A stretch of DNA of 37,347 bases from Planctomycetales bacterium (GTDB lineage: Bacteria > Planctomycetota > Planctomycetia > Isosphaerales > Isosphaeraceae): positions 1 through 37,347 of the forward strand of contig DAIDHX010000061.1 of the NCBI GenBank assembly GCA_027451885.1, read 5' to 3'. Shown here piece by piece: positions 7,861 through 17,261 of this stretch (the first letter of the stretch is position 1; the number at the start of each line of letters is the position of its first letter). The notes beneath the pieces are model-generated. The model made no database searches. It saw only the letters and a program-made list of their open reading frames with translations, and had not been told where the DNA came from. The position numbers and the translations under genes were made by a program.

Positions 7861-9333
7861 TCAGTTGCGTCTGGGGTTCTGGGCCGGCCGAGATCCCACC
7901 GGCGCGCCTTGAGGCGGGCGAGTGGCGGTGGATTCGAAGCGGAACGAGCCCATGATGAGCTCATCCTCGCGCCCGATCGCGGGGGCGTCGTCCGCGGGCA
8001 GCGCAAAGGTGCCGACGACCTGATCCCCCTGCGGGTTCGAGGCCAGGTAATAGTACCAGAGGATGGCCAGACTTCCCTCGCGCCCCAGAACCCCCACCTT
8101 GAGCAGCCGGGCGACCGAGGGATCACCGGCGACCTCGCCCATGCCCACCAGGCGTGAGAAGCGGTCCTTGAGCGCTTTCTTCACGTCTTCCTGGAACTGG
8201 GCGGGCTCCTGGGCCCGGCCGGGTCCAAGCGACGGACCCTGCGAGAGATTGAGCTGGGCGATCACGCGTTCCCCTTCCAGCCGCTTGAGCACAACGACGC
8301 GCGGATCTTCCCAGAATACATGCCAGCGGCGGTCATGCAGCAAGCTCGATTTGCCCCCTGGCCCAGCCTGGCGCAACAGCAGTCGCGAGGGGGTCATGGC
8401 CAGGGAAACCGCCGAGAGACTGGCGTCAGAAAGGGTCGCCGGGGGGCTCGCCTGCTCGCGTTTCATGCTCAGCGTGCTTTTGACGTCGAGCCCCGCCTCG
8501 ATGGGACCGGGCTCGCGGACCTCGGCACGGTTCACCTCGAGACGGTCGAGCCACTTCCTGCGCCTGTCGTAGGTCACGTAACCGTTGCACATCATGGCGC
8601 CTGCGCCTCCCAGCGCGCGGCCCTCGATCCGGCCCGAGAATTGCACCCTGGCCGTTTGCGCATCGAAAGAAACCAGGGTTGCCTCGACCTTGCTCGCCGT
8701 CACCACGTCGTAGCCCGAGATGGCCGCCGCGCCGGCCAGGCTCACCTTGTACCGATCCCCCTGCGCCAGCGCCCGGCCAGGCATCAGGTCGATAAGCGAG
8801 AGCGGATCGCCAGGCCCCTCCACGAGCTCAAGCTCAGAGCGCGACAGGGGTCCGCGCAAGCTGGCGACGACCACGGGTGCGTCCCTGGGCTTTTCCGCGA
8901 TCAGCAGCCCTAGCTCAGGCGCGAGCGCGGTCGCCGCCGGCCGAATCTCCCCATTGATCGCCGAGGCCGCCTGAATCAGTTGCCGCACAATCCGGGGCGA
9001 TCCCGCCGACGCCTCGCCGCCAGCCACAACCCGTCCATCCCGGCCCACAACCACCACCCGCTCGTGGAAGATCAGCCGCGTCTCCACCTCCAGCATGAGC
9101 GGTTTGGGCATCTTCCTCTCAGCGCCACCACCACCGGGAGGCAAACCTGGCCGAAACAGGCCATGCGCCTTGAGCTCAATCCGGACCCGAGACGCCTCCC
9201 CAGCCCAAGGCCGCGCATCCAGCACAACCGTCTGGCCGCCATCGCACGCATCGACCGTCCCTGAAACCAGGCACATGCACGCAATCGCCAACGCGACGCA
9301 CGCGCACAAACGCCCAGAACTACGGCACGCCAT
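7861..9333 (-). CDS. Secreted protein of unknown function
   Basis: 490 residues from the ATG at 9333, chosen because a perfect AAGGAGG lies 5 nt upstream; the open frame to 9384 has no such site. The signal peptide is LCACVALAIACMCLVSGTVDAC, with cleavage near SGTVDA or lipidation at the Cys. The rest is soluble, beta-rich and without recognised domains. The segment GDRYKVSLAGAAAISGY and the following strands parallel DTWKVPIQEAAALLGY in the next gene, and both proteins end in a domain terminating in a short F-E segment (GSFRFES here, IKSFELHE there). It probably works in the periplasm or at the cell surface; nothing more can be said. It has its own strong promoter at 9383-9410. Confidence 0.7.
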   Translation of the reverse strand: MACRSSGRLCACVALAIACMCLVSGTVDACDGGQTVVLDARPWAGEASRVRIELKAHGLFRPGLPPGGGGAERKMPKPLMLEVETRLIFHERVVVVGRDGRVVAGGEASAGSPRIVRQLIQAASAINGEIRPAATALAPELGLLIAEKPRDAPVVVASLRGPLSRSELELVEGPGDPLSLIDLMPGRALAQGDRYKVSLAGAAAISGYDVVTASKVEATLVSFDAQTARVQFSGRIEGRALGGAGAMMCNGYVTYDRRRKWLDRLEVNRAEVREPGPIEAGLDVKSTLSMKREQASPPATLSDASLSAVSLAMTPSRLLLRQAGPGGKSSLLHDRRWHVFWEDPRVVVLKRLEGERVIAQLNLSQGPSLGPGRAQEPAQFQEDVKKALKDRFSRLVGMGEVAGDPSVARLLKVGVLGREGSLAILWYYYLASNPQGDQVVGTFALPADDAPAIGREDELIMGSFRFESTATRPPQGAPVGSRPAQNPRRN

Positions 9334-9382
9334 CGATGCCTCCTTGATCATTCGAGGACGTCCTCCCAAAAATCCGGCAGGC

Positions 9383-9410
9383 ATTATGGGCTCCCTGCCG
9401 ATCCTGTCAA
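9383..9410 (-). promoter_or_regulatory. Strong sigma-70-type promoter for the 9333 gene
   Basis: On the minus strand a consensus TTGACA (9405-9410), a 16-bp spacer and CATAAT (9383-9388), about 50 bp before the start codon. Confidence 0.65.
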
Positions 9411-9412
9411 TT

Positions 9413-9429
9413 TGTCAGAGCGACTGACA
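9413..9429. promoter_or_regulatory. Operator-like inverted repeat just upstream of the -35
   Basis: TGTCAG-AGCGA-CTGACA is a perfect 6-bp inverted repeat that starts 2 bp from the -35 box of the promoter at 9383-9410. This is the place where an activator would bind. The binding protein is unknown. Confidence 0.4.
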
Positions 9430-10184
9430 CGGAACTTCCCACCTGAATGCACCCATTCATCTCTTCCGAGGACCATGTCAAACTTCTCCGCTGCCGACCA
9501 AATCCGTTACACGCGTGCCTGCAATCTTGTTAGGATGAAGCGACTAAAGCGCTGACCCTGCCGCACCAGGCGAGGACTTGTCGACATTCTCGCGAGGGCT
9601 CCAATTGCTGACGTTTTTATTGTCAAGGAAATGACTTATGGCTTTTTGAGGAAGGTCGCGAGCCTCCGCCACGGAGGGAATGTCGGAACGGTAGATCCAA
9701 GAAACCCGCGAATTGGGCGAACAACTTCCAGGATTCAAACGTCTGTTTGAAACGGGCGTTTGGTTCGGTGGGTAAAACAACCGGGTGGGACGGAGACGAG
9801 ATTGGTCGGGAATCGAGGGGGTGCAAGGGAGGGCTGGCCTGGGAGAAGGCAGAGACCCCGCGGAACTGGCTGCATGCATGGCCCCAGACTGGTTTAACGA
9901 ACGTCTTCTAGAATGAACGGGGATTGGCGCGAGGCTTGCTTAAGGATTCTGGAGAACCGAAGAGGCCCGACAAACGTCCAAGATGGTGGTCGGTGGGAAT
10001 TCTGGTCACGGGGAACGGCGATCCGACGTTGTTCGGAGGGCGTATAAGAAGAGAGCGGAGCTGTCGGCGGGTGGAATTTGGCCGCCTGCGAGGAATAGGA
10101 AAGGTCGTCGCAAGTTTGCGGGAAATGACGATTGAATCAGCAACCGGATGACCGCGAGGAAGGGATCGCGAGGAGCAATTGGGG
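9430..10184. other. Long non-coding region upstream of the sigma factor gene
   Basis: About 755 bp with no credible gene on either strand; the frames that stay open give Arg/Ser/Pro-rich products without domains. The centre (9590-9780) is AT-richer than its surroundings. It holds a 5-bp stem CCTCC...GGAGG (9663-9677) and the palindrome at 9734-9751. TATAAG occurs near 10042, but no -35 box stands at the right distance. It may contain a long leader, a small RNA or decayed sequence. Confidence 0.45.
9734..9751. promoter_or_regulatory. Palindrome TTCAAAC-GTCT-GTTTGAA
   Basis: A perfect 7-bp inverted repeat with a 4-nt centre in AT-rich non-coding DNA. It could be an operator or a small hairpin. 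Confidence 0.3.
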
Positions 10185-11864
10185 ATGAGCAAGGGGTACC
10201 GCCATCCAGCGATGAAGCAGCTCAAGGACCAGCAGGCGCGGTACGCGCCTCGCGAGCGTCGCCTGGAGCAGGTGGAGCGGGCGGAGCAACTCCTGGGGGA
10301 GATCGAGTCATCCAAGCGTTATCCGTATGAGTATCTGTGTTTTCGGATTACCGGGTATCGCCCGGAAGGGTCGCCTGCGCTGGTACTTGACGGCGACGAT
10401 GTGACGCATGATTTGCGGCTTTTTGTGGAGGACCTGTCGGCCACGGCGCGGCAGTCTGTGGAGCAGGTCGATGAACCTGTGCTCACGGTTGAAGAAGTGG
10501 GCAAGCGATACAACGTGTCGACGCGAACGGTGACGCGGTGGCGGGACAGGGGTCTCGTGGCGCGGCGGTTCGTGATCGGCGGTCGGACCAAGGTTGGTTT
10601 CCTGGAGTCGAGCCTGAATCGCTTCGTGTCTGCGAATCAAGGGCAGGTGGAGCGGGGGTCGCGATTTCGTCAGCTTACCGAGGCCGAGCGCGAGGAGATT
10701 ATTCGTCGCGCTCGCCGCATGGCGCAGTTTCGCCCGGGCCAGGTCGGCCTGATCGAGGCAGCGCGGAGGATTGCCAGAACCATGTCACGTTCAACCGAGA
10801 CCATCCGCACGACCTTGAAGGCGTATGACCGGGACCATCCCGAGCAGCCGATCTTCCCGACGGTGCAGGCCCCGCTGGATGAGGAGGCCAAGTCGCAGAT
10901 TTACCTGCGTTACCGCATGGGGGTGTCGGCCGAGATGCTGGCCCGCCAGTACGGGCGGACGCGTTCGAGCATCTACCGCCTGATCAACGAGATGCGGGCC
11001 AGGCGGCTGCTCGAAACCAAGCTGGAATTCATCGACCACGAAAGCTTCCGGAACCCCGAGGAAGCCGCGGCGATCATGGCGCCTGTGCCGGAACCGGCCA
11101 GCGGCAAGGCCCCGCGGCGAACCAAACCCCCCAAGGGTCTGCCCCCTTATCTGGCGAGCCTTTACGAGGTCCCCCTGCTCGACCGCGATCAGGAAGCGCA
11201 TCTGTTCCGCCAGATGAATTATCTGAAGTACCAGGCGCACACGTTGCGCGCCCAGCTCGACCCGACCCGTGCGAAGACCGCGGAGCTCGACGAGATCGAG
11301 CGGCTCCAGGAGGAGGCGCTCGCACGCAAGAACCAGATCATCCGCGCCAACCTGCGGCTCGTGGTCTCGATTGCCAAACGGCACGTCGGCCCCACGAACA
11401 ACTTCTTCGAGCTCGTCTCCGACGGCAACATGTCGCTGATCCGCGCGGTCGAGAAATTCGACTACTCGCGGGGCAACAAGTTCAGCACCTACGCGTCGTG
11501 GGCGATCATGAAGAACTTCGCCCGCACCATCCCTGAAGAAAACCACCGCCGCGACCGGTTTGTCACCGGCCACGAGGAGATGTTCGAATCCGCGGCCGAC
11601 ACCCGCGCGGACGAGCACGAGTATGAATCAGCGGTGAAGCGCATGCAGGAAGTGGTGCGCGGCATGCTGGGCCGGCTCGACGACCGCGAGCGCAAGATCA
11701 TCGTCAGCCGCTTCGGGCTCGGCGGCGCCAGCGAGCAAACCCTGGAGCAGCTTGGGCGCGAGCTGGGCATCACCAAGGAGCGCGTGCGGCAGATCGAATC
11801 CCGCGCCCAGGACAAACTGCGCCGGTTCGCGAGCGAGGAAAAGCTCGAGCTCCCCATGCTTTAA
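10185..11864 (+). CDS. Sigma-70 family factor with N-terminal HTH modules and no region 3
   Basis: 559 residues from the ATG at 10185, with GAGGAG 9 nt upstream. The first 315 residues are not sigma-like: a helical N-terminus, then an excisionase/MerR-like HTH (about 97-147, LTVEEVGKRYNVSTRTVTRW), a second helical HTH-like segment (186-213) and a third HTH (236-277, SAEMLARQYGRTRSSIYRLI). A linker leads to a region 1.2-like segment (318-345), sigma region 2 (about 384-450, RANLRLVVSIAKRHV, DGNMSLIRAVEKFDYSRG, FSTYASWAI) and region 4 (493-550, ERKIIVSRFGL...ITKERVRQIESRA). Only about 40 residues separate regions 2 and 4, so region 3 is missing. It directs RNA polymerase to promoters; which ones is unknown. 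The next gene starts 3 bp after its stop. Confidence 0.9.
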   Translation: MSKGYRHPAMKQLKDQQARYAPRERRLEQVERAEQLLGEIESSKRYPYEYLCFRITGYRPEGSPALVLDGDDVTHDLRLFVEDLSATARQSVEQVDEPVLTVEEVGKRYNVSTRTVTRWRDRGLVARRFVIGGRTKVGFLESSLNRFVSANQGQVERGSRFRQLTEAEREEIIRRARRMAQFRPGQVGLIEAARRIARTMSRSTETIRTTLKAYDRDHPEQPIFPTVQAPLDEEAKSQIYLRYRMGVSAEMLARQYGRTRSSIYRLINEMRARRLLETKLEFIDHESFRNPEEAAAIMAPVPEPASGKAPRRTKPPKGLPPYLASLYEVPLLDRDQEAHLFRQMNYLKYQAHTLRAQLDPTRAKTAELDEIERLQEEALARKNQIIRANLRLVVSIAKRHVGPTNNFFELVSDGNMSLIRAVEKFDYSRGNKFSTYASWAIMKNFARTIPEENHRRDRFVTGHEEMFESAADTRADEHEYESAVKRMQEVVRGMLGRLDDRERKIIVSRFGLGGASEQTLEQLGRELGITKERVRQIESRAQDKLRRFASEEKLELPML

Positions 11865-11867
11865 GCC

Positions 11868-12857
11868 ATGGGCGGCCCCTCCCTCTTCGAGGATGAACTG
11901 TCCCCCCAGGCGGCCCGGCTCGCACCCAGACTGCGCGCCCTCGCCGCCCGGGGGATCTTTTTTGGCACGAGCTCGTGGAAGTACGAAGGCTGGCTGGGCT
12001 CGATCTATTCGCCGGATCTCTACCAGACCCGGGGGCGATTCTCGAAGCCGCGTTTTGAACGCGAATGCTTGCGCGAATATGCACGCATCTTTCCCACCGT
12101 TTGCGGCGACTTCAGCTTCTACCAGTTCCCCACCGCTGAAACCTGGCGCAAGCTTTTCGAGGAAACGCCTGCCTCGCTCCAGTTCGCGTTCAAGGCGCCC
12201 GAGGAAATCACCGTGGCGCGCTGGCCCTCGCATGCGCGCTACGGCGGCCGAGGCGGCCAGCTCAATCCCTCGTTTCTCGACCCAGCGCTTTTTGCCCGCG
12301 GCTTCCTGGAGCCGCTGGAACGCTATCGCCACCGCGTGAACGCCGTGATCCTGGAATTTGGCGCCTTCGCACGCGCGGAGATCTCAGGCGCGGCCGATTT
12401 CGCCAGCCGGCTCGATCGATTCCTGGCCGAAACGCCCCCCATCACCCGGCTCGCCGTCGAGGTGCGCAACCGCGAATTCCTCGCCGATCCCTACTTCGAA
12501 ACCCTGACCCGGCACAGCGCGGCCCACGTCTACAACGCCTGGACCCGCATGCCCGAGCTCGACATCCAGGCCCACGACCCCCGCACCCTCACCGCCGACT
12601 TCACCGTCGTCCGCGCACTCCTGTCCCACGGCCGCAGCTACGAACAGGCCGTCCGCCAGCTCCAGCCCTACGATCGCGTCAAATCCCCCGATCCCAAAAC
12701 CCGCGCTGCCCTCGCCGCCATCGCCAACCACGCCCACGCCTCACACCGCTCGGCCTTCATCTACGTCAACAACCGCCTCGAAGGCAACGCCCCCACCACC
12801 ATCGAAGCCGTCGCCGACTCCCTCGAACATCACGATCCCGCCCACGAATCCCCTTGA
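11868..12857 (+). CDS. DUF72 (YecE-like) TIM-barrel protein
   Basis: 329 residues. Typical DUF72 blocks occur in order: FFGTSSWKYEGWLGSIY, an FPTVCGDFSFYQFPT block, FAFKAPEEIT, a VILEFGAF block, LAVEVRNREFL and a C-terminal FIYVNNRLEGNAPTT. This matches the full family length and carries the conserved N-N-R/EGNAP ending. The family folds as a TIM barrel; its enzymatic role is not established. The start codon is 3 bp after the sigma factor stop, so the two are almost certainly cotranscribed, perhaps translationally coupled. The gene is followed by a hairpin and the promoter of the tRNA-tuf operon. Confidence 0.9.
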   Translation: MGGPSLFEDELSPQAARLAPRLRALAARGIFFGTSSWKYEGWLGSIYSPDLYQTRGRFSKPRFERECLREYARIFPTVCGDFSFYQFPTAETWRKLFEETPASLQFAFKAPEEITVARWPSHARYGGRGGQLNPSFLDPALFARGFLEPLERYRHRVNAVILEFGAFARAEISGAADFASRLDRFLAETPPITRLAVEVRNREFLADPYFETLTRHSAAHVYNAWTRMPELDIQAHDPRTLTADFTVVRALLSHGRSYEQAVRQLQPYDRVKSPDPKTRAALAAIANHAHASHRSAFIYVNNRLEGNAPTTIEAVADSLEHHDPAHESP

Positions 12858-12922
12858 TCCAACCCGATCCCGATCGTTATTCTCTTGTCGCCGGGTTCGC
12901 TCCGCGCCCTGAGCAAATTTTC

Positions 12923-12943
12923 AATCGGCCTTGCTGGCCGGTT
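12923..12943 (+). terminator. Weak hairpin after the DUF72 gene
   Basis: AATCGGCC-TTGCT-GGCCGGTT gives an 8-bp stem with one G-T pair. There is no T-tract after it, so it may slow or mark the 3' end rather than act as a classical terminator. Confidence 0.35.
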
Positions 12944-12947
12944 GCCC

Positions 12948-12975
12948 TTGCCAAGACGCGATCGGCGAATATACT
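12948..12975 (+). promoter_or_regulatory. Promoter of the tRNA-tuf operon
   Basis: TTGCCA (12948-12953), 16 bp, TATACT (12970-12975). RNA would start near 12982, about 16 nt before the first tRNA. Confidence 0.7.
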
Positions 12976-12997
12976 AGAAGGCTTCACAGTCCGATTC

Positions 12998-13070
12998 GCT
13001 GGTGTAGCTCAATCGGTAGAGCATCGGTTTTGTAAACCGAGGGTTGAGAGTTCAAGTCTCTCCGCCAGCT
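12998..13070 (+). tRNA. tRNA-Thr (anticodon TGT)
   Basis: A 73-nt cloverleaf. Acceptor GCTGGTG pairs with CGCCAGC (one G-T pair), the T arm is GAGAG-TTCAAGT-CTCTC, and the anticodon loop TTTGTAA contains TGT. CCA is not encoded. It matches the position and anticodon of E. coli thrU. Confidence 0.97.
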
Positions 13071-13135
13071 CTGTGGGCGAGCGACCGGGGCGCTCATCGG
13101 CGCGTTGTGTCGGCTGGATGGCGCAAGCGAGATTC

Positions 13136-13217
13136 GGGTGGATACCCAAGCGGCCAAAGGGGCCAGACTGTAAATCTGGTGGCTATGCCTTCGCAGGTTC
13201 GAATCCTGCTCCACCCA
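13136..13217 (+). tRNA. tRNA-Tyr (anticodon GTA)
   Basis: An 82-nt class II tRNA with a long variable arm. Acceptor GGGTGGA pairs with TCCACCC, the anticodon loop CTGTAAA contains GTA, and the T arm is GCAGG-TTCGAAT-CCTGC. CCA is not encoded. It matches E. coli tyrU in position. Confidence 0.97.
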
Positions 13218-13392
13218 TGTCGATCCCTGTCGGGATGGATGGGGTTCGGATCCCGCTCAACCAACATTGCCGGCAAGCCGGATCGGACTCGTGGGACGAG
13301 AAAACGAAACAACGCCAGGAGAAACGCACCGAGAACCGCCTCAACCAAGCACTGACCGGAGCGTAGGCGGACTCGAGCCGTGTACGAAGATC

Positions 13393-13463
13393 GCGGGTGT
13401 AACTCAATGGTAGAGTACCTGCCTTCCAAGCAGGCTACGTGGGTTCGATTCCCATCACCCGCT
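13393..13463 (+). tRNA. tRNA-Gly (anticodon TCC)
   Basis: A 71-nt tRNA. Acceptor GCGGGTG pairs with CACCCGC, and the anticodon loop CTTCCAA contains TCC. CCA is not encoded. It matches E. coli glyT in position and anticodon. Confidence 0.97.
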
Positions 13464-13590
13464 TCGGTCTCTCGAGCAAGCTGGGGCGAATTTGAACCGT
13501 GCAGTTTGGAATGAGGAAACCCGAGGGAAGACCCGCCTTGATCGGCCTGGTGTGACAATGGGCCGAGGGGCTTGCTTGAGAAACGTTCGT

Positions 13591-13663
<73 letters not shown>

Positions 13664-13796
13664 TGAGGGGCTCGTGGCCCGGATGTGTGTCTGAGATCGA
13701 GCGAGGCGAGCGATTCCGTGCGGAAACGAGCCTTGCCTAGAACTTCGCCAGGCCGCCTAGCTCGGCCATGACAACCAGGAGACGACGGGAGATAAG

Positions 13797-15008
<1,212 letters not shown>

Positions 15009-15020
15009 CGCCGGCAGCAC

Positions 15021-15053
15021 GCTCGAGGGGCGCGGCAAAGCGCCCCCGCGAGC
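15021..15053 (+). terminator. GC-rich hairpin after tuf
   Basis: An outer stem GCTCG/CGAGC and an inner perfect stem GGGGCGC-GGCAAA-GCGCCCC are separated by a small internal loop, 12 nt past the tuf stop. No T-tract follows, so it may be a processing or stabilising element rather than a full stop. Confidence 0.45.
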
Positions 15054-15068
15054 AGGCCCGCCATCAGC

Positions 15069-15091
15069 CCCGGGTGGGAACCACACCCGGG
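15069..15091 (+). terminator. Second hairpin in the tuf-rpmG gap
   Basis: CCCGGGTG-GGAACCA-CACCCGGG is a perfect 8-bp stem with no T-tract. A third, weaker inverted repeat, GGATTT...AAATCC, lies at 15159-15178. The remaining bases to rpmG show nothing else. Confidence 0.4.
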
Positions 15092-15267
15092 TGATTCCAG
15101 AGCCGAATTTGACGACCTAGCGGGCGCGTGCTCGACCCCGATTCCGAGCGACGCGCCTGGATTTTTTGAGAGAAATCCGGTTGCGCGGGGGCCGGAGACT
15201 CGATCCGTAGAGCACCTGGCGGGTTGCCGCCAGCCCCAACCGCCCAGGATCGCGACAGGAGCAAACC

Positions 15268-15420
15268 ATGAGAGAATACGTCTGGCTCGAGTGCACCGTG
15301 TGCGGCGAAAAGAATTACCGCGTCCAGAAGGAAACCCGGGGCGCGAACCGGCTTGATCTCAAGAAGTATTGCCGGCGGGAGCGCAAGCACACCTCCCACA
15401 AGGAATCCCGCAAGAAGTAA
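15268..15420 (+). CDS. rpmG: 50S ribosomal protein bL33
   Basis: 50 residues beginning MREYVWLECTVCGEKNY and ending KKYCRRERKHTSHKESRKK, typical bL33 of normal length. A GGAGC lies 6-10 nt before the ATG. It sits between tuf and tRNA-Trp/secE as in many bacteria. The first zinc pair (CTVC) is intact, but the second CxxC has decayed to CRRE, so only three of four cysteines remain. This is an intermediate between the zinc-binding and zinc-free forms. Confidence 0.96.
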   Translation: MREYVWLECTVCGEKNYRVQKETRGANRLDLKKYCRRERKHTSHKESRKK

Positions 15421-15534
15421 AATGCCGCAAGCCGTGGCGGAATCGCGCTGGGTGGCGCCTTGCCCTGGTTTCCGCGGCGCGGTCCGCGAGATTCAGACTT
15501 CTGGCGTCCGGTGATTCCGAAAGGATTCGCGTTT

Positions 15535-15607
15535 ACGAGCGTAGCTCAACTGGTAGAGCACCGGTCTCCAAAACCGGCGGTTGGGGGTTCGATTCCCTCC
15601 GCTCGTG
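15535..15607 (+). tRNA. tRNA-Trp (anticodon CCA)
   Basis: A 73-nt tRNA. Acceptor ACGAGCG pairs with CGCTCGT, and the anticodon loop CTCCAAA contains CCA. The T arm is GGGGG-TTCGATT-CCCTC with one G-T pair. The 3' CCA is not encoded. The place between rpmG and secE is common in bacteria. Confidence 0.97.
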
Positions 15608-15784
15608 CTGCAGGCAGAGGAGTTTCGAAATCCTGGCACCGCCCGCCGCCAGGAAGTCGAGCCGAGCGGGCGAAGAGGCGGCAGGTGGGGCGGTCCAAAC
15701 GAGCGACGAACGAGCTGCGGCGGTGAGCATCTTGCGTGTGCAAAACGGGGTCGCCGGCCCAGCGGGGCAGAAAGATTCGCGAAC

Positions 15785-16306
15785 ATGGGGAATGTGAAAG
15801 ACGAAACGGCTGCGGCAAAGCCCAGGAGCGCCAGGAGCGGCTCGGCCCCATCCAGGGTGGGCGCGCTTGCCCCGTTTCTCCAGAACCTGACGACCGCCCA
15901 GCTCTACAAGCCGTTGCAGGGCTGGTACGCCCGGCTCTACACGGCCATCGGCCTGGGCGTGATCGCGGCTGTCGGCACCCAGCGGGTTTACGAGATCGCC
16001 AAGGAATATTCCTTGCTCTGGCACTATGGCGCACCCGCCGTGGTGGGAGGTCTGCTGGCCTGGTTCATTTTCCGGCTGGTGCACTATCCGCAATTCGCGG
16101 AGTTCCTGATCGCCACCGAAGCGGAAATGAACAAGGTCTCCTGGACGAGCAAATCCGACCTGATTCGGGCGACGACGGTGGTGCTCGCCACGGTGGTGCT
16201 GATGGCCTCGTTCCTGTTTCTGGTGGATCGGCTCTGGACGTTCATTCTGGCTCGGATCGGCGTCCTTCAGTTCGGCGGCGGCGGCGGATTCGGGTCGACC
16301 GCCTGA
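15785..16306 (+). CDS. secE: Preprotein translocase subunit SecE
   Basis: 173 residues from the ATG at 15785. The frame is open further upstream through the tRNA gene, but those codons are not coding. The C-terminal domain is the SecE signature: ATEAEMNKVSWTSKSDLIRAT followed by the conserved transmembrane helix (TVVLATVVLMASFLFLVDRLW, 131-151). Two further hydrophobic segments at about 52-66 and 80-100 give a three-helix SecE as in E. coli, where single-helix forms are common elsewhere. A basic Ser/Ala-rich N-terminus of about 30 residues precedes them. SecE clamps SecY in the translocon. The Shine-Dalgarno sequence is weak. It is followed by nusG as in nearly all bacteria. Confidence 0.95.
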   Translation: MGNVKDETAAAKPRSARSGSAPSRVGALAPFLQNLTTAQLYKPLQGWYARLYTAIGLGVIAAVGTQRVYEIAKEYSLLWHYGAPAVVGGLLAWFIFRLVHYPQFAEFLIATEAEMNKVSWTSKSDLIRATTVVLATVVLMASFLFLVDRLWTFILARIGVLQFGGGGGFGSTA

Positions 16307-16438
16307 TGGTCGAGAAGCGCATCGACCCGCGCTTTTGCCTGGCTGTGCCTGGCGACGACGAGACTCGAACGAGCAACTGGCAAGGGTCAGAGTCGAACCA
16401 GGCGTGATCCCCCGGCAGAGATTTGACGGACGGCATTC

Positions 16439-17137
16439 ATGACGATCGAATCAATCGAATCCACTCCCGAGGCGGGCGAGTCGCCCGCGAACGCCCCCGA
16501 TCCGGTCGCGCAGGAAGAACCGCGCCCGACCCCGGCGGCGGCCGAGCCGGCCGCGGCCCCAGCACCTGCCGCGGCTGCCGGCGACGACGAGGAACCGGCT
16601 CCGGAGCTCGTCTGGTACGTCCTCAAGGTCCAGAGCTCGCGCGAAGATACCATTCGCGATGCGCTGGCGCGCAGAGTCAAGATCCAGGGCCTGGGCCGCT
16701 TTTTCGGCCAGATCGTGGTGCCCACCGAGAAGATCACCGAGATCCGCAACAACAAGAAGCGCATCGTCGAGCGCAAGACCTACCCCGGCTACATCATGGT
16801 CCAGATGGAGCTCAACGAGAAAACCTGGTTCCTGGTGCGCGAGACGCCGGGCGTGGGGGACTTCGTGGGCGCGCACGGCACGCCCACCAAGATGACCGAC
16901 GCCGAGGTCAACCAGATGCTCCACCAGGAGGAAGAGAAGACCACGGCCGAGACCCCGAAGGTCCGCATCGACGTCGAGCGCGGCGATCGCGTGAAGATCA
17001 AGGACGGGCCGTTCGAGAACTTCGAGGGGACGGTCGAGGAAGTCATCGAGGGCCGCGGGCTGGTGAAGGTGATGCTGATCAACTTCAATCGCCCCACGCC
17101 GGTCGACCTGGAGTACTGGCAGCTCGAGCGGATCTAG
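16439..17137 (+). CDS. nusG: Transcription elongation/antitermination factor NusG
   Basis: 232 residues. Residues 1-55 are an acidic, Ala/Pro/Glu-rich, probably disordered extension. The NGN domain follows (ELVWYVLKVQSSRED, then VVPTEKITEI, RKTYPGYIMVQM, TPGVGDFVG) and the KOW motif (GDRVKIKDGPFENFEGTVEE, about 182-201). NusG binds the RNA polymerase clamp, raises processivity and links to Rho and the ribosome. There is no clear ribosome site. It is upstream of rplK in the usual order. Confidence 0.97.
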   Translation: MTIESIESTPEAGESPANAPDPVAQEEPRPTPAAAEPAAAPAPAAAAGDDEEPAPELVWYVLKVQSSREDTIRDALARRVKIQGLGRFFGQIVVPTEKITEIRNNKKRIVERKTYPGYIMVQMELNEKTWFLVRETPGVGDFVGAHGTPTKMTDAEVNQMLHQEEEKTTAETPKVRIDVERGDRVKIKDGPFENFEGTVEEVIEGRGLVKVMLINFNRPTPVDLEYWQLERI

Positions 17138-17261
17138 CAGGGCTTAAGCCCGAGCGCGGCGATGGGCAGGCGAGCGCTCGTGTCGCCCTGCCCGCTCAGC
17201 CCGGCTGAGGAATCACAGGTTTTCTGGTATTCGCGAGCGAACGAGAGGCGAGGGGTAAGCG

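Noticed and set aside
9544-9879. Minus-strand open frame of 111 codons
   Set aside because: No ribosome site and no domain; Ser/Pro/Arg-rich composition typical of chance frames in GC-rich non-coding DNA.
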